From Maribacter hydrothermalis (GTDB lineage Bacteria > Bacteroidota > Bacteroidia > Flavobacteriales > Flavobacteriaceae), in contig NZ_CP018760.1 of the NCBI RefSeq assembly GCF_001913155.1, positions 3,720,001 to 3,784,000 of the forward strand: a DNA stretch of 64,000 nt, read 5' to 3'. This document shows, piece after piece, positions 45,869 through 54,239 of this stretch. Under the pieces are notes generated by a model. That model was not told the DNA's origin and searched no databases. It saw nothing but the letters and a program-made list of their open reading frames with translations. Every line of letters starts with the position of its first letter. The first letter of the stretch is position 1. A program made the position numbers and the translations under genes.

Positions 45869-46459
45869 TTATTCCAATTCTCTATCTAGAAAATTAAATT
45901 TCAAATCATCTGGTACACCAAGATTTTTTCTACCTTCTTTAAAGTCCGATTCAGTGGTGTATTTATATACTCTCTCTTTACTATTCCACGTGTTTTTGTT
46001 ACTATCGCTAATATCGATAATATAATAGTTTGTTTTTTTCTTATAAGGGAACAAACTGTCTGGTGGATTCCAGCCGTTACTTATGTGGTACCAATGTCCA
46101 TTTTTTCTAAAAATACTATCGCCACTCCAAATGTACACGGTGTCTGCGGGATTACTCAAACGATAATATCCAGTACTATCTCTATTAAAAAGTCGAGCCG
46201 AAATTTCTTCTTGCTTATTTGGATGTTGTTTTGCAATAATTATATTGTCATTAAAACCTACGGCAAAAACCGTTTCAGGTATTAGAACAGCACCTCCATA
46301 TTTAGTACTATCCGAATTTTTAAAAAGAGCTCTATATCTGGGCTCTGACCACCAACCTAAATTGAAATCCTTAGTCAAGTGTTTGGTTTGTGTTTCTTCG
46401 TCCCATAAACAACTTGACAAAAGAAACACGGTAAAAATGCCGACTACTATTTTCTTCAT
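45869..46459 (-). CDS. cassette C10: hypothetical lipoprotein (196 aa)
   Basis: A lipoprotein signal, MKKIVVGIFTVFLLSSCLWD (lipobox LSSC), is followed by an aromatic-rich body: YGGAVLIPETVFAVGFNDNI, IIAKQHP, and a terminal NYYIIDISDSN region. It has the look of small Bacteroidota lipoproteins of the DUF3997 kind, but I cannot confirm the family. Cassette ends TTGTAATCA/TGATTACAA match. About 117 bp separate the stop from the site, with GAGTGAAGTCC motifs shared with C7. Confidence 0.65.
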   Translation of the reverse strand: MKKIVVGIFTVFLLSSCLWDEETQTKHLTKDFNLGWWSEPRYRALFKNSDSTKYGGAVLIPETVFAVGFNDNIIIAKQHPNKQEEISARLFNRDSTGYYRLSNPADTVYIWSGDSIFRKNGHWYHISNGWNPPDSLFPYKKKTNYYIIDISDSNKNTWNSKERVYKYTTESDFKEGRKNLGVPDDLKFNFLDRELE

Positions 46460-46492
46460 TTAGATGTTTGTGCTTTTTTTTTGAGCTATTGA

Positions 46493-46618
46493 TTACAACG
46501 GTATCGGCTATGAGTAGTTGCGTGGTTTAGTACTTAATTTTGCAAGTACACACCAAGTTGGAAATTCCTGCGAAATTTCCAAAGTAGGCGAGAACAAGCA
46601 ATTACTTATAGCCATTGT
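46493..46618 (-). repeat. attC-like site S10 (split by IS1182 element)
   Basis: Left core TTACAAC, arm GGTATCGGCTATGAGTAG pairs with ATTACTTATAGCCATTG. Inner stem TTGGAAATT/AATTTCCAA. The right core GTTAGCCAC follows the IS at 48343. Confidence 0.82.
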
Positions 46619-48337
46619 GCCTGTTGCACAAGATATAAAAAATATCGAGCTCTGATCCTTGCCGATCGGACATTTGATCGTAACTTGTTGTATGCAGGGA
46701 AAAAAGGAGTACCAGGAGAAGCTTTTCGCTAGTTTCCAACTTAGTGAACGTATACCGAAGAACAATTTTTACAGGCGTTTGGGATCCGCCCTTGATCTTG
46801 GTTTCCTCTATAAGTTGACTCGGCCCTATTATGGGGAGAGCGGTCAAAAGAGCATAGACCCCGTGGTGTTCTTCAAGCTTTGTCTGGTGGGTTATCTGGA
46901 GAACCTTATCAGCGACCGTAAACTGATTGCGCATTGTTCGATGCGCTTGGACATTCTTTATTTCATAGGCTATGACATTGATGAGGAACTTCCATGGCAC
47001 AGTACCATAAGCCGTACACGCCAACTGTTTCCAGAGTCCGTTTTCGAGGAAGTGTTCACGAATATTTTACAGTTGTGTATAGAAAAGGGAATGGTAAGTG
47101 GTCATACCCAAGCGATAGATTCGGCACCGGTAAAGGCGAACGCGAGTATGGATACCTTGGAACTGAAAGTGCCCGAGGAAGAACTAAAGGAGCACTTGGT
47201 GCGGATACGGGCGATCAGCGCCATGGACAGGGAAGTGCCACACCGTAAGTCCAAGGATAATAAAGCGGATAAGGGCGATCGTAGTATTACCGCAAGTGGA
47301 AAGGAGCTGAATGCGATAAAGAGCCGTAACAAGAAGTGGGCGAAGGATCAGGATCAAAGACCCGGTGCAGGTAATAAAGGTGCGAAGTACACCAGTAACA
47401 AAACACATTATAGCCCAACGGACCCCGATGCCAGGATAAGTGTGAAACCCGGCAAGGCCAGAAAGCTGAACTATCTTTCTCAACTTAGTGTTGACACGGC
47501 GCATCATGTTATAACCGACATCAGGGCGTACCATGCAGATGGAAAGGATAACCAGCAATTACAGGATATCGTACAACGCTTGCAAAGAAGATTATGGCAA
47601 CAAGGTCTGGTATTTGAAAACTGCGTGGCCGATACGGGGTATAGTAGCGGGGAGAACTATGCATTTCTGGAAAACCAAGGGCTAAAAAGTTTCATTCCAC
47701 CGCATGGCACCTATAAAGGTGGTCCCGATGGGTTTACGTACATCAGGGAACACGACAATTATCTATGCCCACAGGGCAAGGTGATCCCTTTCAAAAAAGT
47801 GTTCCTTGACAGCCGGACCAAGACCAAAAAGAAGGCGTACCGCGCGTCGAGCAAGATCTGCAAGGGCTGCTCGATCATGGAAAGCTGCCTTGGAAAGGTC
47901 AACGAGAAACAGTTCTCGGTCACGTATTATCGGGCGGAATACGAACGGAACATCGCAAGGGTCGAGAGCCCACAGGGCAGGTATATGAAGGGTAAACGAC
48001 AAAGCACCGTAGAACCCGTTTTCGGTACCCTCACCCAGTTCATGGGCATGCGCAAGATAAATACGATAGGTCTGGAACAGGCCAACAAGGTGATGCACCT
48101 CTCCGCAATCGCCTATAACCTTAAGAAGTACCTGAAATTTGAACTGAAACGTTCAAATAGTGGGCTAGCAAAGCTTGCTTTTAAGGTCTTTATAAAAAGT
48201 ACTGTCCAAGATATGTTTTCAGTATTCCTAAGGCATCAAAAAGTGACATTCTAATACTGAACCGGTAATAATAAAACCTCTTAAAGAGGCTTTATTATGT
48301 TGATTTTATTCAGAATTTAAGCTTGTGCAACGGTTAC
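46619..48337 (+). mobile_element. IS1182-family insertion sequence in S10
   Basis: A 1.7-kb element carrying one DDE transposase. Its ends contain the inverted GTTGCACAAG / CTTGTGCAAC. The 7-base CCATTGT is present on both sides (46612-46618 and 48338-48344), a likely target duplication. Removing the element and one copy rebuilds GCCATTGTTAGCCAC, an intact site core. Its GC content is clearly above that of the cassettes, marking a recent arrival. Confidence 0.85.
46692..48254 (+). CDS. IS1182-family DDE transposase
   Basis: I start at MQGKKEYQEKLFASFQLSER; earlier in-frame ATG codons add 11 unlikely residues. N-terminal transposase domain: FYRRLGSALDLGFLYKLTRP, GQKSIDPVVFFKLCLVGYLE, YDIDEELPWHSTISRTRQLF. 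Catalytic core: AIDSAPVKANAS (Asp), VVADTGYSSGENY-like CVADTGYSSGENYAFLE (Asp), a Cys cluster YLCPQGK...CKGCSIMESC, and QSTVEPVFGTLTQFMGMRKI (Glu). Length and motif order are those of IS1182. Intact, so the element may be active. Confidence 0.93.
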   Translation: MQGKKEYQEKLFASFQLSERIPKNNFYRRLGSALDLGFLYKLTRPYYGESGQKSIDPVVFFKLCLVGYLENLISDRKLIAHCSMRLDILYFIGYDIDEELPWHSTISRTRQLFPESVFEEVFTNILQLCIEKGMVSGHTQAIDSAPVKANASMDTLELKVPEEELKEHLVRIRAISAMDREVPHRKSKDNKADKGDRSITASGKELNAIKSRNKKWAKDQDQRPGAGNKGAKYTSNKTHYSPTDPDARISVKPGKARKLNYLSQLSVDTAHHVITDIRAYHADGKDNQQLQDIVQRLQRRLWQQGLVFENCVADTGYSSGENYAFLENQGLKSFIPPHGTYKGGPDGFTYIREHDNYLCPQGKVIPFKKVFLDSRTKTKKKAYRASSKICKGCSIMESCLGKVNEKQFSVTYYRAEYERNIARVESPQGRYMKGKRQSTVEPVFGTLTQFMGMRKINTIGLEQANKVMHLSAIAYNLKKYLKFELKRSNSGLAKLAFKVFIKSTVQDMFSVFLRHQKVTF

Positions 48338-48342
48338 CATTG

Positions 48343-48993
48343 TTAGCCACTGGTTTTATTTAGTTCGTTATAATATTTTTCAGCTTTTTCTTTTCCATAT
48401 AATTGAATGTCTTTCTCTTTCCATTTCTCTATGTTTTCAGAGTAATATTCATTCAGTTTTTTAGAATTATAACTTTTAATATCCTCAACTATTTCATCTC
48501 CTAAATAGCTCCATACTTGGTATGAGTCGATTTCGGTTAGTCGTTCTAATAATTCTATTTCCTCCTTTTTAGATAATCTTTTATGCCAAATAAATTCAAA
48601 AAGTCCTTCCGCTAACTTTTGTTCAACATTAGCATTCTTTTCGATTCTTAATTGTTCGATTACTTTTTCAATTCCGAGTTTTAAGATGTTTAAATCAAAA
48701 TCTGCAATATCAAATTCAAGAAAGTCACAAAGAATTGCTGAAGCAAATTCCCTTGTTGCTTCGTCTGACACTCGTATATCTCTTATTAATCGATGAAAAA
48801 AATCAGTTTTAGAGACTTTTTCTCCGAAAGAAAGATGGTTCTCTGCAATTCGCTCAATAATATTTTCGTTGTCGAAACTGACAGAATATTTTTCCTCCAT
48901 ATTTTCGGAACTCCAACTATTCAATTCAAGAGTAATTCCTGTTTTTTCTGAATTCAGTATTTTAATTTTATGTCCGATGAATGTTTCTTTCAT
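48343..48993 (-). CDS. cassette C11: hypothetical helical protein (216 aa)
   Basis: Residues 1-50 are beta-rich (FIGHKIKILNSEKTGITLEL); the remainder is charged and helical (FHRLIRDIRVSDEATREFAS, YYSENIEKWKEKDIQLYGKE). The first part has the feel of immunity-type Imm30-like proteins, without a firm match. Its stop codon TAA is formed by the core of the recombination site (GGCTAAC), the end being restored across the IS1182 insertion. Cassette ends TTAGCCAC/GTGGCTAA match. Confidence 0.6.
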   Translation of the reverse strand: MKETFIGHKIKILNSEKTGITLELNSWSSENMEEKYSVSFDNENIIERIAENHLSFGEKVSKTDFFHRLIRDIRVSDEATREFASAILCDFLEFDIADFDLNILKLGIEKVIEQLRIEKNANVEQKLAEGLFEFIWHKRLSKKEEIELLERLTEIDSYQVWSYLGDEIVEDIKSYNSKKLNEYYSENIEKWKEKDIQLYGKEKAEKYYNELNKTSG

Positions 48994-49012
48994 TGCTGTC
49001 TTTTCAACTTGT

Positions 49013-49145
49013 GGCTAACGGTTTTGTGTATGATTTCGTTGCGTGTTTAAGCACTAAAGTTAGCAAATAAAACACAGATAGAAAGTCCGCGAGGACTTTC
49101 GTAAGAAAGCTATAACTAGCAATGAATTATACACGGTGTTGGCAA
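49013..49145 (-). repeat. attC-like site S11 (common type)
   Basis: Left core GGCTAAC, right core GTTGGCA. Inner hairpin GAAAGTCCGCGAGGACTTTC, a covaried form (A-T pair to G-C). Identical to S20 between the cores because both belong to copies of cassette unit A. Confidence 0.9.
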
Positions 49146-50001
49146 CTGTATTTATTTGTTTTTTAGCACCTTAGAATATTTCATGTTAAACTTAATTGTT
49201 TCTCCAATTTTCAATTTCTGACTAGGATAGTATGGTTCATTAATAACCATATTATCGTAATTGCAATCAGGATAATCAATAACTCTGTATACTAGATTAT
49301 ATCCGCCCTTACGTTTATTTTTCTTAGTAATTACTCCTTTGATAATACAATCAAAGTTTTCTCCATCATAAGTATATGAATATGGATTCAAAGTTGTAAT
49401 GTCTGTACCATTATGTCTTTGAATTACATTGTACGGAACTTTTATAATATCTCCTATTTTCAGTTCATTAAATTTTGTTTTAATCTGTTTCTTTCTCAAT
49501 TTATCTTGTCTTCGAATTTCGTCAAGATTTGGGAAGTCTAGTTCAAACTTTCTAATGACACAAGGTTTTTCGGTTTTGAAAATTCCTTTTTGAAAAGCTT
49601 GAGAGTGCAATTCCGTTAATTTTTCAAACTCTTTTTTGCGTAGTCTGTCAACTTTTCTTGGTGACATAAAATCATATGTAGAAGCCAAAAACAGAATTAT
49701 CTCTAGATTTTCACATTCTTTTGGAACTGAAATTGTTGCCCATTCATAGCCAACTCCAGCAAAAATTAATTTATCCGTTTCTTTGGGTAATTTAATTTTG
49801 AAATAACCATTCAAGTCTGACTGTCCGATTTTGATTGTATCCTTGTCGAATATTGTTATTCCAATTGCACTTTCCAAAAATTGGTCAATAGTTTTTCCAC
49901 TTAAAGTCCGTTGACCAAATGCCGAAAAAACGCATAAAAAGAATGATATGAAAAATGTTGTTTTAAATCTCAATGTTTTCGGTTTGGATATTGTTGCCAA
50001 C
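49017..50001 (-). repeat. duplicated cassette unit A, copy 1 (C12)
   Basis: Appears identical to 61092-62076 by eye. Identity starts at AACGG in S11 and stops at GTTGCCAACG in S12; beyond that the copies have different sites and neighbours. Confidence 0.92.
49152..49973 (-). CDS. cassette C12: secreted protein with carboxypeptidase-regulatory-like domain (copy 1)
   Basis: No ATG suits. I choose a TTG giving LRFKTTFFISFFLCVFSAFG, a clean signal peptide; a second TTG lies nine codons earlier, inside the site core itself. Residues about 22-100 resemble a CarboxypepD_reg-like beta sandwich (RTLSGKTIDQFLESAIGITI, SDLNGYFKIKLPKETDKLIF, GYEWATI). The rest has conserved-looking CVIRKFELDFPN and NPYSYTYDGENFDCIIKGVI segments, function unknown. 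The protein at 61227-62048 is identical. Confidence 0.7.
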   Translation of the reverse strand: MRFKTTFFISFFLCVFSAFGQRTLSGKTIDQFLESAIGITIFDKDTIKIGQSDLNGYFKIKLPKETDKLIFAGVGYEWATISVPKECENLEIILFLASTYDFMSPRKVDRLRKKEFEKLTELHSQAFQKGIFKTEKPCVIRKFELDFPNLDEIRRQDKLRKKQIKTKFNELKIGDIIKVPYNVIQRHNGTDITTLNPYSYTYDGENFDCIIKGVITKKNKRKGGYNLVYRVIDYPDCNYDNMVINEPYYPSQKLKIGETIKFNMKYSKVLKNK

Positions 50002-50126
50002 GTGTTTGTATATGATACGTTGCGTGTGTTAGCACGAAAGTTAGCAAATAAAAACCAGATAGAAAATCCGCGAGGATTTTCGTAAGTAAGCCAGCACTAG
50101 CTATGGATTATATACGGTGTTGTACG
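49995..50126 (-). repeat. attC-like site S12 (common type)
   Basis: Left core TGCCAAC, right core GTTGTAC. Inner hairpin GAAAATCCGCGAGGATTTTC preceded by GCAAATAAAAACCAGATA. Arms GTGTTTGTATATGAT and ATTATATACGGTGTTG. Confidence 0.88.
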
Positions 50127-50139
50127 CTGGCTTTTTTTA

Positions 50140-50643
50140 TTAATAATTCGCTTTATTTACACTAAAAACGTGTGTTTTTCCAATACTGTCCACATACACA
50201 TATTTATAATATTTGGTATTCATTAAGAGGTTTGAAAATTTATACCAAGTTCCGTTTTCAAGTTTTCCAATTGTCGGTTTTTCAATTCCGTTTACGTTCC
50301 AGTTCCAACCATTATTTTTGTCAAAATATATTTTGTCTTTTATATACGATTCATTTCCCCAATAACTGCAAGTAAAAGAATTGTCCTTTTCAAGTGAGTT
50401 TTCAAAATCCCAATAGTGAGAATTTTTTATAAAACCATTTGAGAAAACGTCCAAACGATTGTCCAATACAATCATTTTATCAATTAGGATTGCGTGGTTG
50501 TATTCGTCCCAATTATCGTTTATAATAAATTCGTTAGTTATTTCAATCCGATTTTTTTCAGGAACAAAATCTGTCCAAAACAAAGCGACAAATACAAGTC
50601 CAATTATAAGTCCGATTAATAATATCAGCGTGATTTTTTTCAA
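50140..50643 (-). CDS. cassette C13: membrane-anchored hypothetical protein (167 aa)
   Basis: One N-terminal membrane helix or uncleaved signal (KKITLILLIGLIIGLVFVAL) followed by an extracytoplasmic aromatic-rich domain (NSHYWDFENSL, FTCSYWGNES, NGWNWNVNGIEK) ending DSIGKTHVFSVNKANY. No known family. Cassette ends TTGTACGC/GCGTACAA match, a pair not used by either neighbour. Confidence 0.6.
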   Translation of the reverse strand: MKKITLILLIGLIIGLVFVALFWTDFVPEKNRIEITNEFIINDNWDEYNHAILIDKMIVLDNRLDVFSNGFIKNSHYWDFENSLEKDNSFTCSYWGNESYIKDKIYFDKNNGWNWNVNGIEKPTIGKLENGTWYKFSNLLMNTKYYKYVYVDSIGKTHVFSVNKANY

Positions 50644-50667
50644 TTCGAGTGAGTTTTTTCAGCTTGC

Positions 50668-50801
50668 GTACAACGTGTTTGTATATGGAAAGTTGCGTGT
50701 TTGCGTGCGAGGATTTTCCGAAGGAAAATCAGACGTAGCAAACATGCAACGACCTTTGATTTAGCACAAAACCAGCAATTTTTTATATACGGTGTTGGCA
50801 A
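50668..50801 (-). repeat. attC-like site S13 (GNA-loop type)
   Basis: Left core CGTACAAC, right core GTTGGCAAA. Inner hairpin GATTTTCC-GAA-GGAAAATC, with a different stem and a three-base loop, shared in style with S16 and S19. Confidence 0.85.
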
Positions 50802-50808
50802 ATCGTTT

Positions 50809-51315
50809 TTATATTTTCTCTTTTTTCAATTTCCGCTTTTCTTTCCGTCTTTCACTTTTTGATTTCCGGTCATAACTTGCGAGCCAATTGATATATTTTT
50901 CTTTAAATGATTTCCCGTCATCTTTCTCAATCCAAGGTAAATAATATTCAATTAAGTTCGGATTATTTTCACAAAATTCCATCGTACAGTTTTGAACTCC
51001 AGTAACTATAAAATATGGCATTCTCTCAATTCGGTCAGCGATAATAATTGCAATTTCTCCTTTCGTTAAATTCCGCTCTTGACATTCCGATTTAACTTTA
51101 GTCAGAGTTGAGTCAGTAAAAAATTCCGCAAGAGTTTTTAGCGAGTTTTCTCCAAAAGCAATAATCTTTTTAGCTTGTTCCGTTTTTATTATTTCTTTAG
51201 AGTTTTCCGTTTCCGAAATTCCGTTTAATAGTAAATCAATTTCAGATTCGGTTTGTGAGAAACTCAAATTGAGATTCAGCAGAATTGTCAAAAGTATTAG
51301 TCCAATTTTTTTCAT
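50809..51315 (-). CDS. cassette C14: secreted hypothetical protein (168 aa)
   Basis: A signal peptide (MKKIGLILLTILLNLNLSFS) leads into a short helical protein with ETEQAKKIIAFGENSLKTLA-type segments and conserved-looking Cys residues (NCTMEFCENN). The tail is strongly basic (KSKSERRKEKRKLKKEK). No family recognised. Cassette ends TTGGCAAA/TTTGCCAA match. Confidence 0.6.
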   Translation of the reverse strand: MKKIGLILLTILLNLNLSFSQTESEIDLLLNGISETENSKEIIKTEQAKKIIAFGENSLKTLAEFFTDSTLTKVKSECQERNLTKGEIAIIIADRIERMPYFIVTGVQNCTMEFCENNPNLIEYYLPWIEKDDGKSFKEKYINWLASYDRKSKSERRKEKRKLKKEKI

Positions 51316-51416
51316 TCAGTTTAGATTATTTTCAAATCTATTCTTTGTTTAGTAATTCCGAAACTCTAGATGAGTGAACGATGATTTTCAATTAGTTAAC
51401 GATTCTCTTAAATGTT

Positions 51417-51613
51417 TGCCAACGGTATTGTGTATGAAACGTAGCGTATAAATAAACGCTAACTTTTCGGATTTAGCACAAGCCGAATTTTTTATTTTTA
51501 TGTTTTATTTTCTTTTATAAATATAACCAAATAAAAAATTTGGCGACTTTGTAAATATACAAAAACCTCTCGGAAAGCCTATAATAGCTATGTTTTATAC
51601 ACGTTGTTGTAAG
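51417..51613 (-). repeat. attC-like site S14 (long type)
   Basis: Left core TGCCAAC, right core GTTGTAAG. Inner stem CCAAAT/ATTTGG within an A-rich segment; outer arms GTATTGTGTATGAAACG and ATGTTTTATACACGTTG. Confidence 0.82.
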
Positions 51614-51644
51614 TAGTGCTTTTTTTCTTTCCGCAAACTTGCTA

Positions 51645-51731
51645 GCGTTGGCAGAAGACATACTCTTTTGCAATTTTTGGCTTAGCGTTGGCTGTAGCGA
51701 ATTGCGAATGTGTATGGCTTTGAGCGTTGGC
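51645..51731. repeat. GCGTTGGC-rich repeat, copy 2
   Basis: About 85% like 25635-25720: three GCGTTGGC units with TTTTGCAATTTTTGGC and ATGTGTATGGCTTTGAGC between them. It begins right after the restriction endonuclease stop, at the same distance as copy 1 lies from the copper-resistance-like stop. Confidence 0.8.
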
Positions 51732-53264
51732 TTAATTCAGATTATTTCTAAAACTCTCAAAAACATCCTTTGTGTAGTTAGTCATATCTTCAAAGTTTTC
51801 GTTAACCTGTGTGACTTCTATAAATTCAGGTAATGTATAAGGTTTTATATTTACATCATAATCACTCGACTTGCTTTTTACAATTGAGTAATCAAAAAAT
51901 TCCCTCACATCTTGATGAATTGTGGGTGCAATAAATGATAAATATTTAATTAATCTATCATCAAACTCTTCATTCGAGTATAAATGCCTTATGACATTAG
52001 CTGTTTCGTGATTTAATTGTTGAGTTTTATTGCGAATTAAAGTTACTTCTATCAACCAATAAATATCGTTTGAAAAGATTTCTATATCTCCTTTATTTCC
52101 TGGTGCGTGAGAATATGGTTTTCCAATATGGTCTGCTTTATAGTTTGGTCTTATGGCAAACTCTTTACCATATTTTATGGCTATTAAAATTGAAACATAA
52201 AACTCTAACTTTAAAGGGTCTGGAATCTCCATAAATTCGTCAATTACAGAACTCCTTGAACCAATTTTGTTTATACTCTCAATAATTATTTCTTCGTCAA
52301 TATTATATTCATCTATTATGCTGAAAATCTTGTTTAAATAAAGGTTACCATCTATTCTATCTTCATCACGATATTTATAAACTATTTCTAAATATTCGTC
52401 ATTTTTAGAGTTTAAAGCATCAAAATACTCTTTTGGATTCTTTTTTTGTTCTTCTGATAAATGGAAGTCAACTGATAATAGTTCATTAACATATTCTCTT
52501 TTGTTTTCATTTAATTCTATCATTCTCTTGCCAATATATCTAATAGAAATAAAGCCAGAAATTATTAAAACTCTCCTTAAAACATCAGGATATGTTTTAG
52601 TTACAGTATCAAATTTTGTAACATTATATCCATTTGCTTCTAAAAAATCATAAGCTTCATCAGGACTATTAAAGCTATTTTCTTCTGTAATTTTGATAAA
52701 CTCCTCTACATCTCCATTTCTACTGAAAGTAGCCACAATAAACTGTTCGTAACTTATTCGGGACTTTTTTAATAATACACCAATAATAAATTTGAAAAAA
52801 TTAAAATCATTATCGTTTTTTCTGAAAGGCGATTTACTGTTGTACTTCATAGCTTGAACTGAAAAAGCTTCTTGTTCGGCTAATTCTTTATCTACAAACA
52901 TTCTACCGATTTGAGAAAATAAAAATGGCTCATCATATCTTGCGTAAACAAATCCTAATTCCTTTGGAAGCCAAGTATAATGATGAAATCGAGAAGCATA
53001 ACCAGCAGGAAAACCGCCTATTGCTTTTTTTGACCCATTAACCTCAATAACTAAATCTTGAATATCTTCAATTGTAGTATTATCTTCAATTGTAATCTTG
53101 TCGCTTGATACAATACCTTCGAGGTATAATTTTGATACAATTTTTAAAAGATTTACATCATTTAAAACCAATCCCTCAAACTCTTTTATACATTCTAAAA
53201 TACCAATATATCTTTCAGGGTTTCTTACAGCTGAATCGAATGTAATTTGTTTATATCTTGCCAT
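51732..53264 (-). CDS. type II restriction endonuclease, AlwI-like
   Basis: 510 residues encoded beside two adenine methyltransferases. A C-terminal nuclease segment reads APGNKGDIEIFSNDIYWLIE followed by VTLIRNKTQQLNHETANVIR, an arrangement (D...ExT...Q..HE) like that of AlwI-family enzymes that cut beside GGATC. The large helical N-terminal part would recognise DNA. Two separate methylases suit an asymmetric target. Specificity is an inference. It starts 4 bp after the first methylase and ends beside the GCGTTGGC repeat. Confidence 0.72.
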   Translation of the reverse strand: MARYKQITFDSAVRNPERYIGILECIKEFEGLVLNDVNLLKIVSKLYLEGIVSSDKITIEDNTTIEDIQDLVIEVNGSKKAIGGFPAGYASRFHHYTWLPKELGFVYARYDEPFLFSQIGRMFVDKELAEQEAFSVQAMKYNSKSPFRKNDNDFNFFKFIIGVLLKKSRISYEQFIVATFSRNGDVEEFIKITEENSFNSPDEAYDFLEANGYNVTKFDTVTKTYPDVLRRVLIISGFISIRYIGKRMIELNENKREYVNELLSVDFHLSEEQKKNPKEYFDALNSKNDEYLEIVYKYRDEDRIDGNLYLNKIFSIIDEYNIDEEIIIESINKIGSRSSVIDEFMEIPDPLKLEFYVSILIAIKYGKEFAIRPNYKADHIGKPYSHAPGNKGDIEIFSNDIYWLIEVTLIRNKTQQLNHETANVIRHLYSNEEFDDRLIKYLSFIAPTIHQDVREFFDYSIVKSKSSDYDVNIKPYTLPEFIEVTQVNENFEDMTNYTKDVFESFRNNLN

Positions 53265-53267
53265 TTA

Positions 53268-54239
53268 CTAATTATATATTTCAACTTCTTTTGAAGTTTT
53301 AGTTTTTAATGAAGAGATTTTATTTGCTTTATAATTTGTTATCAAAACCTCCTTAAACTCTTTATTAGAATTGTCGTGATAGCTAATGTAATTGCTTTTA
53401 ATATCTATAGAATAATGATTTTCACTCCATTTTAAAAACTGTTCGTTTATTTTTCCTTTATAGTGAGTTACATTAGATATCGCAAAGTTGATATTTTGTT
53501 CATCTAAATATTCAAGAAATTTGAGTAATCTTTCTTCTGTTTCTTGATTCCATAATTTGTTATACTCGCTAAACGTAATCAAATATGGTGGGTCAAGATA
53601 TACGAAATCATCATCTTGAAAATTTATGTTTTCAAAAAAGTCAAGAAAATCTAAATTGTGAAAAGTTGTATTCTTTTTTTTAATTAAATCAAAATAATTA
53701 TTTAATGCAGTTAAAGTGTTTTTGTTAAAATCAACATTTCCAACAGGTAGATTATATTCTCCTTTTGAGTTAAATCTTAACATACGATTAAAGCCATAAA
53801 TCAAAAGAACATACAAATGAAGAGTTGAATTAGCCTTACCAGAATTATAATCTTTTTTAAGTTTATTAAATCCTTCTTTGTTGAATTTTGCGTAATAAGT
53901 TTTTTTCCATTTTTCTCTCAATTCTTGAGGAACAATGTCTTTTATGTATGAATGTGATAATTTGTATTCTTGAATTATTTCAAAAACATTTTTGAAAAAC
54001 AAATCAGGGTTTTTAGATTGTCTTTCCAAAAAGTTGTGAATTTCAATAACATTTGAGTCAATATCGTTTAGTAAATATTCGTTTGCATTTACATTAAGGA
54101 AAACAGAACCTCCACCAGTAAATGGCTCGATAAAACGATTTATCGTTTTAGGAAAATATTTACTAATTTTTGGATAGAGTTTGTATTTATCTCCAACATA
54201 AAATAAAGGTGAACGAAATGCTTTGTTTTTATTTGTCAT
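53268..54239 (-). CDS. D12-class DNA adenine-N6 methyltransferase
   Basis: Dam-type layout: SPLFYVGDKYKLYPKISKYF at the start, AdoMet motif FIEPFTGGGSVFLNVNANEY, and catalytic DPPY in VYLDPPYLITFSEYNKLW. The middle (FNKEGFNKLKKDYNSGKANS) is the target-recognition region. It methylates adenine and would protect one strand of the partner enzyme's site. It overlaps the next gene (the HTH-methylase) by 11 bp, so translation is coupled. Confidence 0.9.
   Translation of the reverse strand: MTNKNKAFRSPLFYVGDKYKLYPKISKYFPKTINRFIEPFTGGGSVFLNVNANEYLLNDIDSNVIEIHNFLERQSKNPDLFFKNVFEIIQEYKLSHSYIKDIVPQELREKWKKTYYAKFNKEGFNKLKKDYNSGKANSTLHLYVLLIYGFNRMLRFNSKGEYNLPVGNVDFNKNTLTALNNYFDLIKKKNTTFHNLDFLDFFENINFQDDDFVYLDPPYLITFSEYNKLWNQETEERLLKFLEYLDEQNINFAISNVTHYKGKINEQFLKWSENHYSIDIKSNYISYHDNSNKEFKEVLITNYKANKISSLKTKTSKEVEIYN

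Noticed and set aside
46602..47558. Minus-strand frames opposite the IS1182 transposase
   Set aside because: They lie wholly antisense to a clear transposase with all catalytic motifs and have no family features.
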